DNA from: Shewanella sp. TC10
GTDB lineage: Bacteria > Pseudomonadota > Gammaproteobacteria > Enterobacterales > Shewanellaceae
DNA: 64,000 nucleotides
Reading direction: 5' to 3'
Assembly (NCBI RefSeq): GCF_009663145.1
Contig: NZ_VKHR01000013.1
Coordinates: 1 to 64,000, forward strand
Numbering within the stretch: the first letter of the stretch is position 1; the number at the start of each line of letters is the position of its first letter. Shown one piece after another: positions 27,866 to 37,600 of this stretch. The notes beneath the pieces were generated by a model. The model was not told where the DNA came from. It worked only from the letters and a program-made list of their open reading frames with translations, and searched no databases. Made by a program: the position numbers and the translations under genes.

Positions 27866-30481
27866 ATGAACGCTAACTATAGAAAACCGCTTGCGGGTTC
27901 ATCGCTTGATTACTTTGATACACAAGCTGCAATCAATGATATTGAGCCTGGAGCTTTTGAAAAACTGCCTTATTCTTCTCGTGTTTATGCCGAGAATTTA
28001 GTACGTCGCTGCTCACCTGAAACACTGACCGATTCACTCAAACAAATTATCCAGCGCAAACGCGATTTAGATTTCCCTTGGTACCCTGCACGTGTGGTCT
28101 GCCATGATATTTTAGGCCAAACCGCATTAGTTGATTTAGCTGGTTTACGGGACGCAATTGCTGAAAAGGGCGGTGACCCATCTAAAGTCAATCCAGTTGT
28201 TCCTACACAGCTTATTGTGGATCATTCGTTAGCTGTGGAGCATGCTGGTTTTGAGAAAGATGCCTTCGAGAAAAACCGGGCCATTGAAGATAGACGTAAC
28301 GATGACCGTTTCCATTTTATTAATTGGACTAAAACAGCCTTTGAAAACATTGATGTGATCCAGCCGGGTAACGGCATTATGCATCAAATCAATCTTGAGA
28401 AAATGTCGCCAGTGGTGCAAGCCCGTGAAGGCGTTGCATTTCCTGATACCTTAGTGGGTACCGACAGTCATACACCACATGTGGATGCGTTAGGGGTTAT
28501 TGCTATTGGTGTCGGTGGCTTAGAGGCTGAAAGCGTTATGTTAGGTCGTCCATCTTGGATGCGTCTACCGGATATTGTGGGTGTTGAACTTATCGGTGAG
28601 CGCCAACCAGGCATCACCGCGACCGATATTGTTCTCGCTATTACCGAGTTTTTGCGTGAACAAAAAGTGGTATCGACTTACCTTGAGTTTTTTGGCGAAG
28701 GCGCAGCAAATCTGACCTTAGGCGATCGCGCGACCATCTCGAACATGACACCAGAATTTGGTGCTACAGCCGCCATGTTCTATATCGATGATAAAACCAT
28801 CGATTATTTAAAGCTGACCGGACGTGATGACGAGCAAGTTGAGTTAGTTGAAACCTATGCCAAAGCCAATGGCTTATGGGCGGACACATTAACGAACGCA
28901 GAATATGAGCGTGTATTACAGTTTGATATATCATCTGTAGGTCGTAACATTGCAGGTCCATCTAATCCTCACCGTCGTGTTTCTACTGCTGATTTAGCCG
29001 CTAAAGGGATCAGTGGGAAAGTAGAAAACGAAGCCGGTTTAATGCCTGATGGCGCCTGTATTATTGCCGCAATTACTAGCTGCACTAACACCTCAAATCC
29101 ACGCAACGTGATTGCTGCTGGCTTACTTGCCCGTAACGCAAATGCAAAAGGGTTAACTCGTAAACCTTGGGTTAAAACCTCATTGGCACCAGGCTCTAAA
29201 GCGGTGCAACTATACCTTGAAGAAGCCAATTTATTGCCTGAGCTTGAAGCTTTAGGCTTTGGTATTGTTGGTTTTGCTTGTACTACATGTAATGGCATGA
29301 GCGGGGCACTTGACCCAGTTATCCAGCAAGAGGTGATAGAGCGCGATTTATATGCCACTGCTGTGCTTTCAGGTAATCGTAATTTCGATGGCCGCATTCA
29401 TCCATATGCAAAACAAGCCTTTTTAGCCTCACCGCCATTAGTCGTCGCTTATGCGATTGCAGGTACGATTCGTTTTGATATTGAGAAGGACGTACTGGGT
29501 AAAGATAGCGAAGGTAACGATATTCGCCTTAAAGATTTATGGCCATCGGATGCTGAAATAGATGCTGTGATTGCAAAAAGCGTTAAACCTGAACAGTTTC
29601 GCAAAGTGTATGAGCCTATGTTCGATATTAAAGTCGAGTACGGAAGTGGCTCTACAAAAGAGGGCTCTTCATTAAAGATTGACCCACAATATGAGTGGCG
29701 TCCGCAGAGCACTTATATTCGTCGTCCTCCATACTGGGAAGGCGCATTAGCGGGTGAGCGCACAATGAAAGGCATGCGTCCATTAGCGGTATTAGGTGAC
29801 AACATCACTACCGATCATTTATCGCCATCAAATGCGATTATGCTCGACAGTGCTGCAGGTGCTTACCTAGACAAAATGGGGCTACCTGAAGAAGACTTTA
29901 ACTCTTATGCGACTCACCGAGGCGATCATCTAACAGCGCAGCGTGCCACGTTTGCTAACCCGAAATTGCTTAATGAAATGGTGCAAGAAAACGACCAAGT
30001 TAAGCAAGGATCACTTGCCCGTATTGAACCTGAAGGTCAGGTAAGTCGGATGTGGGAAGCCATTGAAACCTATATGGACCGAAAGCAGCCACTAGTGATT
30101 GTCGCGGGTAAAGATTACGGTCAAGGCTCAAGCCGTGACTGGGCTGCAAAAGGCGTTCGTTTAGCTGGGGTTGAAGTGATTGTTGCTGAAGGCTTTGAGC
30201 GAATTCATCGCACTAACTTAGTGGGAATGGGGGTCTTGCCTGTTGAGTTTATTAATGGTGAAACCCGCCACACATACAGGATTGATGGCACTGAAACCTT
30301 TGATGTAATGGGCGAGCGTACACCTGGTGCACAGCTTACGCTTATTATTCATCGAGCGAACGGTGAAACCGTTGAAGTGCCTGTGAAATGTCGCTTAGAT
30401 ACCGCTGAAGAAGTCTCAGTTTACGAAGCTGGTGGGATCTTACAGCGCTTTGCGCAGGATTTTCTTGAAGGTAACCAGTAA
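27866..30481 (+). CDS. acnD: Fe/S-dependent 2-methylcitrate dehydratase AcnD
   Basis: About 871 residues of the aconitase family. It dehydrates 2-methylcitrate to a 2-methylaconitate isomer, which PrpF then isomerises, replacing the single enzyme PrpD. Cluster and substrate motifs are visible: GTDSHTPHVDALG (~203-215), ITSCTNTSNPRNV with the first cluster Cys, and CTTCNGMSG with the other two. The C-terminal swivel domain has DYGQGSSRDWAAKG. I choose ATG 27866 because GGA lies nine bases upstream; an in-frame ATG at 27854 lacks an RBS. Confidence 0.95.
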   Translation: MNANYRKPLAGSSLDYFDTQAAINDIEPGAFEKLPYSSRVYAENLVRRCSPETLTDSLKQIIQRKRDLDFPWYPARVVCHDILGQTALVDLAGLRDAIAEKGGDPSKVNPVVPTQLIVDHSLAVEHAGFEKDAFEKNRAIEDRRNDDRFHFINWTKTAFENIDVIQPGNGIMHQINLEKMSPVVQAREGVAFPDTLVGTDSHTPHVDALGVIAIGVGGLEAESVMLGRPSWMRLPDIVGVELIGERQPGITATDIVLAITEFLREQKVVSTYLEFFGEGAANLTLGDRATISNMTPEFGATAAMFYIDDKTIDYLKLTGRDDEQVELVETYAKANGLWADTLTNAEYERVLQFDISSVGRNIAGPSNPHRRVSTADLAAKGISGKVENEAGLMPDGACIIAAITSCTNTSNPRNVIAAGLLARNANAKGLTRKPWVKTSLAPGSKAVQLYLEEANLLPELEALGFGIVGFACTTCNGMSGALDPVIQQEVIERDLYATAVLSGNRNFDGRIHPYAKQAFLASPPLVVAYAIAGTIRFDIEKDVLGKDSEGNDIRLKDLWPSDAEIDAVIAKSVKPEQFRKVYEPMFDIKVEYGSGSTKEGSSLKIDPQYEWRPQSTYIRRPPYWEGALAGERTMKGMRPLAVLGDNITTDHLSPSNAIMLDSAAGAYLDKMGLPEEDFNSYATHRGDHLTAQRATFANPKLLNEMVQENDQVKQGSLARIEPEGQVSRMWEAIETYMDRKQPLVIVAGKDYGQGSSRDWAAKGVRLAGVEVIVAEGFERIHRTNLVGMGVLPVEFINGETRHTYRIDGTETFDVMGERTPGAQLTLIIHRANGETVEVPVKCRLDTAEEVSVYEAGGILQRFAQDFLEGNQ

Positions 30482-30510
30482 CGTTTTAGCTAACTAACCT
30501 GAACTCGTGT

Positions 30511-30556
30511 AAAAGCGCGAAATATAAGCTATAAAGCAAGGTTTCGCGCTTTTTTA
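30511..30556 (+). terminator. rho-independent terminator between acnD and prpF
   Basis: A 12-bp stem AAAAGCGCGAAA (30511-30522) with TTTCGCGCTTTT (30542-30553), 19-base loop, T-run. It again interrupts the pathway cluster. Confidence 0.8.
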
Positions 30557-30608
30557 TTGAGTATTTAGCCCATTTTGATTGAACAAAATAATTCGAGTAG
30601 GAATTAGT

Positions 30609-31850
30609 ATGTCTATGGAAAATAAGACACATTCTCCACAATCAGCGCCACAAACACCTCAAGTAAAGATTGCTGCCACTTATATGCGTGGCGGCACCAG
30701 TAAAGGGGTATTTTTCAATTTAACTGATTTACCCCAAGCAGCTCAAGTTGCGGGTGCTGCCCGTGATGCACTTTTGCTAAGAGTGATTGGCAGCCCAGAC
30801 CCATATGGTAAACAAACTGACGGTATGGGCGGCGCAACTTCAAGTACCAGTAAAACTGTCATTCTTTCTAAAAGCACCCAAGAAGATCACGATGTAGATT
30901 ACCTTTTCGGACAAGTGGCCATTGATAAACCCTTCGTAGATTGGAGTGGAAATTGCGGCAATTTAACTGCTGCGGTTGGGTCATTCGCTATTTCAAATGG
31001 TTTAGTGGATACGAGCCGTGTTCCACAAAATGGCATTGCTGTCGTTCGTATTTGGCAAGCTAATATTAATAAAACCATTATTGCCCATGTACCAATGACC
31101 AATGGTGAAGTGCAAGAAACCGGTGATTTTGAACTCGATGGAGTGACTTTCCCTGCAGCTGAAGTGCTGGTGGAGTTCATGGCGCCAGCTGATGCTGATG
31201 CAGCCATGTTTCCTACTGGCAATGTGGTTGATGAGTTAGTGCTGCCACAGTCTATTCCTGAGTTTCGCGCCAAAGGCGTGGAGTCAGTTAAAGCCACTAT
31301 GATCAACGCTGGTATTCCTACTATTTTTGTTAATGCCGCTGATATTGGTTATCAAGGTAATGAGCTGCAAGATGATGTTAATAGCGATCCACAAGCGTTA
31401 GCATTTTTTGAAATGCTGCGTGCCCACGGAGCAGTGCAAATGGGATTAATCAATCACATTGATGAAGCCGCTGCTCGTCAACATACACCTAAAATAGCCT
31501 TTGTATCAGCCCCTAGTGATTACACCTCATCAAGTGGTAAAGCGATTGCAAACACAGATATTGACTTACAAGTGCGCGCATTATCCATGGGTAAATTACA
31601 CCATGCGATGATGGGGACTGCAGCTGTTGCGATAGGTACGGCTGCTGCAATTGAAGGCTCATTAGTTAACCTAGCAGCTGGTGGCATACCACGAACTCAA
31701 GTGGTGTTTGGTCATCCGTCTGGCACACTCAAAGTCGGCGCAGAAGCAACGTGGGCTGATGACAACTGGCAAGTTAACAAAGCCAGTATGAGTCGAAGTG
31801 CAAGAGTATTGATGGAAGGTTGGGTGAGAATACCCGGAGATAGTTTTTAA
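30609..31850 (+). CDS. prpF: 2-methylaconitate cis-trans isomerase PrpF
   Basis: About 413 residues, PrpF family with the diaminopimelate-epimerase-like double fold. Characteristic blocks are YMRGGTSKGVFF (~24-35), GGATSSTSKTV, VDWSGNCGNLTAAVG and the C-terminal GHPSGTLKVGA. It acts with AcnD in the PrpD-independent branch of the methylcitrate cycle. ATG 30609 is preceded by AGGA at six bases; an upstream TTG at 30579 is open but has no RBS. Last gene of the pathway cluster. Confidence 0.95.
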   Translation: MSMENKTHSPQSAPQTPQVKIAATYMRGGTSKGVFFNLTDLPQAAQVAGAARDALLLRVIGSPDPYGKQTDGMGGATSSTSKTVILSKSTQEDHDVDYLFGQVAIDKPFVDWSGNCGNLTAAVGSFAISNGLVDTSRVPQNGIAVVRIWQANINKTIIAHVPMTNGEVQETGDFELDGVTFPAAEVLVEFMAPADADAAMFPTGNVVDELVLPQSIPEFRAKGVESVKATMINAGIPTIFVNAADIGYQGNELQDDVNSDPQALAFFEMLRAHGAVQMGLINHIDEAAARQHTPKIAFVSAPSDYTSSSGKAIANTDIDLQVRALSMGKLHHAMMGTAAVAIGTAAAIEGSLVNLAAGGIPRTQVVFGHPSGTLKVGAEATWADDNWQVNKASMSRSARVLMEGWVRIPGDSF

Positions 31851-31900
31851 AAGCTAGGTTTAAACTTGTTTAATACCTAGCTTATTTAGCTATATTTTAT
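31851..31900 (+). terminator. probable terminator after prpF
   Basis: Stem AAGCTAGGT (31851-31859) with ACCTAGCTT (31875-31883), loop of 15 bases, followed by an imperfect T-rich stretch. Confidence 0.5.
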
Positions 31901-32100
31901 AAAAGGTTAGCAATAAGATTATTTTTAACCTTTTACTTTTAAGAAAAATAGGGAAGGTTTTTAGTTAATTTCATGGAATTAAATTAATTGCCTTAAACGT
32001 TAAAGGTTTTTATTGTTTTTTACTTCTTAAATTCTTTGATACTGGCAGGTTTATTTAAGTTCATTCCTTCAAGTTAATCTAATGCCTGCCGCAGGCTATT

Positions 32101-32190
32101 GTGTAAGTACGACTGTGACATGCTGCAAGTTCATCCCTGAAAGCTCGGCCATGACGTCCATGTCATGGACGGTCACAGCCGCACTTACAC
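32101..32190. repeat. inverted-repeat element in the prpF / recD intergenic region
   Basis: Arms of 19 bp (32101-32119 and 32172-32190) match at 17 positions. An inner palindrome CCATGAC/GTCATGG sits at about 32149-32168. No gene is present in 31851-32276. The arrangement resembles the dispersed palindromic elements elsewhere in the window. Weaker symmetry may extend outward to ~32036 and ~32250. Confidence 0.7.
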
Positions 32191-32276
32191 TGGGATTCAA
32201 ATTTCTTCGATGTAACTTTATTTGAAATGAATAAGTTAAATATGGGCTTTATAAACATCAACCATTCAAACTCAGA

Positions 32277-32453
32277 TCATACGTTTTCAGCTTCAAGAAT
32301 TTGTATTTTTTTAAGCACTTCTTCTGCTTCTGCAGTTAAATTCGAGTAGCTTCTAATATCTCCGTTTCTTTGAGCGTGCATGGCTTTCTCTAAAAGTATT
32401 GAGTACTGTTTTTCAAGCTTATTAATAGGATTAGTTTTAAAAAAGGAAAACAT
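32277..32453 (-). CDS. small DUF6435 (Lacal_2735)-like protein
   Basis: A 58-residue protein, MFSFFKTNP at the start, followed by a charged amphipathic helical hairpin (LEKQYSILLEKAMHAQRNGDIRSY, then helix 2). It matches from memory a short conserved family of unknown function in Shewanella and Vibrio. GGAG five bases upstream of ATG 32453 fixes the start; an upstream GTG at 32459 overlaps the RBS. It lies downstream of recD on the same strand but 80 bp away. Confidence 0.7.
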   Translation of the reverse strand: MFSFFKTNPINKLEKQYSILLEKAMHAQRNGDIRSYSNLTAEAEEVLKKIQILEAENV

Positions 32454-32533
32454 AAGCACTCCGCCATTATTTGTTGGTTTAAATGTACGAAATGCTTATT
32501 AAAAGGGTTCAGTTTTGAAGTAAACAGTTTACA

Positions 32534-34603
32534 TTAACCAGACTCGTTTCCTTCTCCCCATAGCCTTAACGCCAAGCCTGATGCTCTTGAAGTCACTTGC
32601 TTACATGCTCTTTCGAACACATAAGGTGAGCCTAAACAGATAAAGTGCTCTTTAGCGCGCGTAATCGCGGTGTAAACCAGCTCTTTGGTCAGTAGTTGCC
32701 ATTGCGCATTACTGGGCTTTTGTGGCAAAACAAACGCCACTTGTTCAAACTCACTGCCTTGGCTTTTATGTACGGTCATCGCAAAACAACTGTCATGTTG
32801 CGGTAAACGTGCAGGTTGTACTTTAAGTAAGCTGCCATCAGCTTTGATGAAGTAGGCCATGAGTCGTTCTGGCTTAAGCTCATCTTGTAAAATCAGTCCA
32901 ATATCACCATTAAACAAACCTAAGTTGTAATCGTTGCTTTGAATAATGATAGGTCTTCCAAGGTAAAACTCTTGGGTGGGTTTTATCCAGTGATTTTGTT
33001 TAAGCACATTAGTAATGGCGAGGTTCATGCCATCAACGCCAAACTCACCTGAACGCATAGCACACAAAATACGGAATTGGTTAAAGCTGTCGATAATGTC
33101 AGCCGCGCCATGAACAGCAGTGTTAGCACCTTGCTCAAATTGGTGATGATTATCCAGCACCATTTGCAAGTATTGACTGTAGGCGGCAACAGAAGCTTGT
33201 AATAGCTGTAAGCTTTGACCTTCAGTTTGGTGCTCAATCCATGTGAGCTCTTGATGGCCAAACTGCCACTCTCGGCGAATACCGCTGATATCAACACTGT
33301 TTACAGCGGTGGCCAACAGGCCAATACCTGCATCACCTTTAAAGCGATGACTGTGCATAAGCATACACAGGCTATCACCAATCATAGGTTGTTGATGCAC
33401 AAACTGCTGGGTGGCTTCACCTGTAAGTTGTGCAAGTAATTGGGCTTGCTGGCTCGAGTACCGCATGCGCCATGGTTGTAGTCGCTGATTTCGGTTAAGC
33501 GCCTCATGACTTGCTGAATCTAGTTGCGTATTGGCAAGGCCTGAACAAATATCGGCGAGTACTGCGCCAGCTTCCACCGAAGCTAATTGGTCTTGATCCC
33601 CTAAGAGTATCAACCTTGCTTTAGAGGGTAGGGCATTTAACAATTTGTGCATCATAGGTAAGTCGACCATAGATGCTTCATCGACGACCAATAAATCTAA
33701 TCTAAGTGGGTTGTCTTTATTGTGTCTAAAGGCATGGGAATTGGGGATCACGCCTAACAATCGATGTAAGGTCGCCGCCTCTTCAGGAATGTTGTTCAGC
33801 GCTGCGACTAATTCAGGTTTACCTGTTTGACTGACTTGAGCGAGTAAACGTGACTTTGAGGCTTTAATCGATTCACTTAACCTCGCTGCCGCTTTACCTG
33901 TTGGCGCCACGAGACGAATGGTTAGCGCCTCTTGTGTGAGTAACAGTAATAGCAGTTTAGTGACTGTGGTGGTTTTACCTGTACCTGGGCCGCCAGTAAT
34001 CACCGCCAGCGCTTTAGTTAATGCGGTTGCGGTGGCCACTTTTTGCCAGTTAATCTTTTGAGGCGCTTGTGCTGGGCTAGCTTCATCAAATAAATCATTC
34101 AAGTAAGCGGGTAAAACTTGAGTATCAACAGCTAAGTCAATTGTGGCCATGTGATTTAAACGCTCGGCGACCTGTGTCTCGAAGTGGTAATACTTGTTCA
34201 AATATAACCGGCCATGTTCAATGATTAATGGCGCGTTTTCATTTGGCTCACCGATACAAGTTAACTCTGCAATCGCGAGCATTAACTGCTGATGATTGAC
34301 TGTGATTTGACATAAAGGCTGCTGCTCACAAAATGGATTGGCTAAATCAATACTGTTAATCACTAAGCAGCTATGTTGGCTCGAAAGCTGCTGGCTCAGT
34401 AGCGCGCAAATCAATAATAAAAAGTCATCATCTTTGACTTGAGTTGGCGTATTTCCATTCCCATTTCCATGCAAATGGCTGCGGCTTTGCATCTTGGTCA
34501 TTTCTAATGCGAAATGACGGTCAAGTGGGGTAATTAAACCTTGTTGCTGCCAGTGCTTTAACAAATCTTTTATTGGTGCGCTCAGTTGGAGTAGTTGACT
34601 CAT
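32534..34603 (-). CDS. recD: exodeoxyribonuclease V alpha subunit RecD
   Basis: A 689-residue SF1 5'-3' helicase, the fast motor of RecBCD. After an N-terminal RecB-binding domain, Walker A is GGPGTGKTT (204-212), Walker B is VDEASMVD, and motif III is LLGDQDQLASVEAG. The C-terminal SF1 motifs TVHKSQGSEFE and LVYTAITRAK are present. ATG overlaps the recB stop by four bases (ATGA), implying coupled translation at the end of recC-recB-recD. Confidence 0.96.
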   Translation of the reverse strand: MSQLLQLSAPIKDLLKHWQQQGLITPLDRHFALEMTKMQSRSHLHGNGNGNTPTQVKDDDFLLLICALLSQQLSSQHSCLVINSIDLANPFCEQQPLCQITVNHQQLMLAIAELTCIGEPNENAPLIIEHGRLYLNKYYHFETQVAERLNHMATIDLAVDTQVLPAYLNDLFDEASPAQAPQKINWQKVATATALTKALAVITGGPGTGKTTTVTKLLLLLLTQEALTIRLVAPTGKAAARLSESIKASKSRLLAQVSQTGKPELVAALNNIPEEAATLHRLLGVIPNSHAFRHNKDNPLRLDLLVVDEASMVDLPMMHKLLNALPSKARLILLGDQDQLASVEAGAVLADICSGLANTQLDSASHEALNRNQRLQPWRMRYSSQQAQLLAQLTGEATQQFVHQQPMIGDSLCMLMHSHRFKGDAGIGLLATAVNSVDISGIRREWQFGHQELTWIEHQTEGQSLQLLQASVAAYSQYLQMVLDNHHQFEQGANTAVHGAADIIDSFNQFRILCAMRSGEFGVDGMNLAITNVLKQNHWIKPTQEFYLGRPIIIQSNDYNLGLFNGDIGLILQDELKPERLMAYFIKADGSLLKVQPARLPQHDSCFAMTVHKSQGSEFEQVAFVLPQKPSNAQWQLLTKELVYTAITRAKEHFICLGSPYVFERACKQVTSRASGLALRLWGEGNESG

Positions 34604-37600
34604 GATGCTGACTCCGTTGGTGCTCTTGATTCTGGTGAGGCGCCTTGAACCATAGAAGCTTGTTCTATAGAAGAATTAAATAGTCGATCTAATTGTTCAA
34701 TTAATGCTTGAGGCGGTTTGTCATAAAATACCCCAGACTGTGGCTCGCTTGGGCTCATGCCACGTAAAAATAAATAGAAACACCCACCAATATGAGTTTG
34801 ATAATGATAGCTTGGCATTCGTAATGATAAATAGCGGTGCAGAGCTAAGGTGTACAAGATGTACTGAAGATTATAGCGATGACTACTTATCGCATCGCCC
34901 ATCGCTGTAACTGTGTACTGGGATAAGTTGTTGCCTAAATGGTTAGATTTATAATCGGCGATGTAGAATCGGCCATTGTATTCAAAGGTTAAATCAATAA
35001 AGCCTTTTAACATGCCCTGAAGCTCATCAAAATCCAGTCCGGCATCATAGCCATACTGAGTTAATAACTGATTTAACTGCTGGGCCTTTAGTTGATTAAT
35101 TGGCAGATAAAACTCCATTTCAACCAACTTTTGTTTTTCGGTTAATTCACTCAAGCTCATGACCTGGTTATTCGCATTCAGCAAGGCTTGGTCACAGTCG
35201 ATGAAGCCCGTTAATAGCGGTGTATGCAGAATTTGCTGATACCATTCGGTTAATGTTTCTGTCCAGATCTCTTTATCAAAACCATATTGGTCCATGGCTT
35301 TTTCTAGTGCTTCAGGTAACTCTGATCCTGCCTGTGTAAAATCAAATAGCTCCATCACTAAATGCATGAAGCTACCAGCATTGGCACCACGCTCAAAAGT
35401 GAAACGATTAATGGCGTTTTCTTCTGCCTCGGTATCAAATGGATTTTGCTCTGAACTTGGCTCAAATTGGGGCTGTAACTCTTGGCTAAAGTCTTCATCG
35501 TCGGCACCTGGGGCGACTTTTTCATGGGCAAGATGTTTCACTAACCCTGAATAACTGCCTACCCGCCAAGGCGTATGATAATCCCGCTTTAGCGTTTTAG
35601 CAGCGAGTTCGGTTTGCGTTTCATCGATATCAACTAACGCTGACTCATCTATCTCATTAACTTCAGTTATGCTGATGGCGTCAATGGGCTTACCTTCACT
35701 GTCTTTGGTGAGCTTTTTAGCATGTAAGGATAATTGCTCAAAGTCGCATTCTTTAGTCGTCACGCCCAGTAAGTAGCCTATAGCGGTTTCAAATAGTTGA
35801 CTGCTAATGCCAGCTTTTAACATGCGGCTATGGTTAGCGATATACAAATAACACACATACACAGGGCGAGTCAGTGCCACGTAGAGTAAGCGTAAATCTT
35901 CAGCAAGATTTTCTTGCTTGTATTGCTCCCAACCTTCTTTGGTCGCTTCAACATCCCAGATAAGTTGCTCGTCTTGATGGTAAAGCATTGGCGTTGGTTT
36001 GCGGCGGTTATCGCGGGCGAGACTGGTAAAGGGCACAAAACACACGGGATACTCAAGACCTTTACTTTTATGAATCGTGACGATTTGTACTAGGTTTTGC
36101 TCACTTTCGAGTCTTAATTGTTGCTCGTCACTGCCTTGTCCTTCGATAAGTTGTTGTTCAAACCAATTTATCAATGCACTACTGCCATCAAGTTCAGTGG
36201 CTTTTTGCTGTAATAGCTCTGATAAATGGCGAAAGTCGGTTAAACGGCGCTCGCCGCTTTCTATTTCAGTTGCCTGCTCGTCTGTTGCAATAGCATCGGC
36301 GCTGTTTTGAGCCACTTTTTGAGCGTGCACATGCTGCTTAGCTAAAAAGCGCTTAATTAGCTGAGTTTCACTGGCTAAGGACAAGAGGGCTGGCATGATC
36401 CCATGTCGAGACCATAACTGATGCCAGTGGGCAAATTTATCCAGTAAGTCTTGGCGCTGTTCTTCATCCTGATTAAATTGATGAATTTGAATTGCACTGT
36501 AACCCATAAGTTCAGATGCCATGGCTGCACGCAGGCTTCGCTCATCTTTAGGATTGGCAAGGGCGCGTAATATAATGGCCAGTTCAAATGCTTCTTGGGT
36601 TTTGAACACGCTATCGCGGCTTAAAAAAACTGCGCCGATATTGCGCTGGCTTAATGCTTGTTTCATTACCGCCGCTTCGTTGCGATCGCGCACTAACACT
36701 GCAATATCTTTTGCCACTAATGCTTTTGGCTCGCCTTTACTGGTATTCATGTAGCAAACACCGGTTTGAGATTCCGTTAACAAGCGTTTGATTTCAGCTG
36801 CAGCATCGGCGGCTAAAAGCTTTCGGCCAGTGGCTTTATTTAATCCTGACTCATCTTCTGACAATAATTTTATTCGCAGCGCAGAGGCATCACCACTGGC
36901 TTCAATGAGTAACTTATTGTCAGCACTTTTGGGGGTATTGACCACATCATAGGGTATTGCACTGCTGATGAATGGGTCGCTGTGTTGACTAAAGAGTTGA
37001 TTGACACCATTGACCAATGCAGTGGATGAACGGTAATTGGTCTCAAGATTATAATGAGATTGGGTTTGTTTACGAGCGCTGATATAAGTGTGAATGTCAG
37101 CTCCTCGAAACGCATAAATGGCCTGTTTCGGGTCGCCAATCATTAATAAGCTGAGCTTGTCTAATGACTGCTTTTGCTGGTAAATCGCCGAAAATATAGC
37201 AAATTGCAATGGATCTGTGTCTTGAAACTCATCAATGAGCGCAACAGGAAAACGCGTGGCAATAGCGTTGGCTAGCTGAGCAGATATGAGCTGCGCTTGC
37301 TTAGATGAATCCGCATTGCTGCTTTTATCATTTAATAGACCGGACTCTATGTGATTAGATTCTAAGAGACTAGTATCAGAATGCAGCGCACCTGCTAATG
37401 TTATCAACAAGTCATCTGGCGTCATTAGATTGCGCTGGGCTTTTTGCATTGCAAAGCGTAATTTAATCCCATCTTTTGCACGCACTAAAAATGCAGGTTT
37501 TATCTGCTTAATTAAATCGAATAAACGCTCAATATGGTCTAATAAGGGCGCTTCTGATGGCGTGGGTATTTCGCCACCTTTGTTGAGTTTTAGCCCTGAT

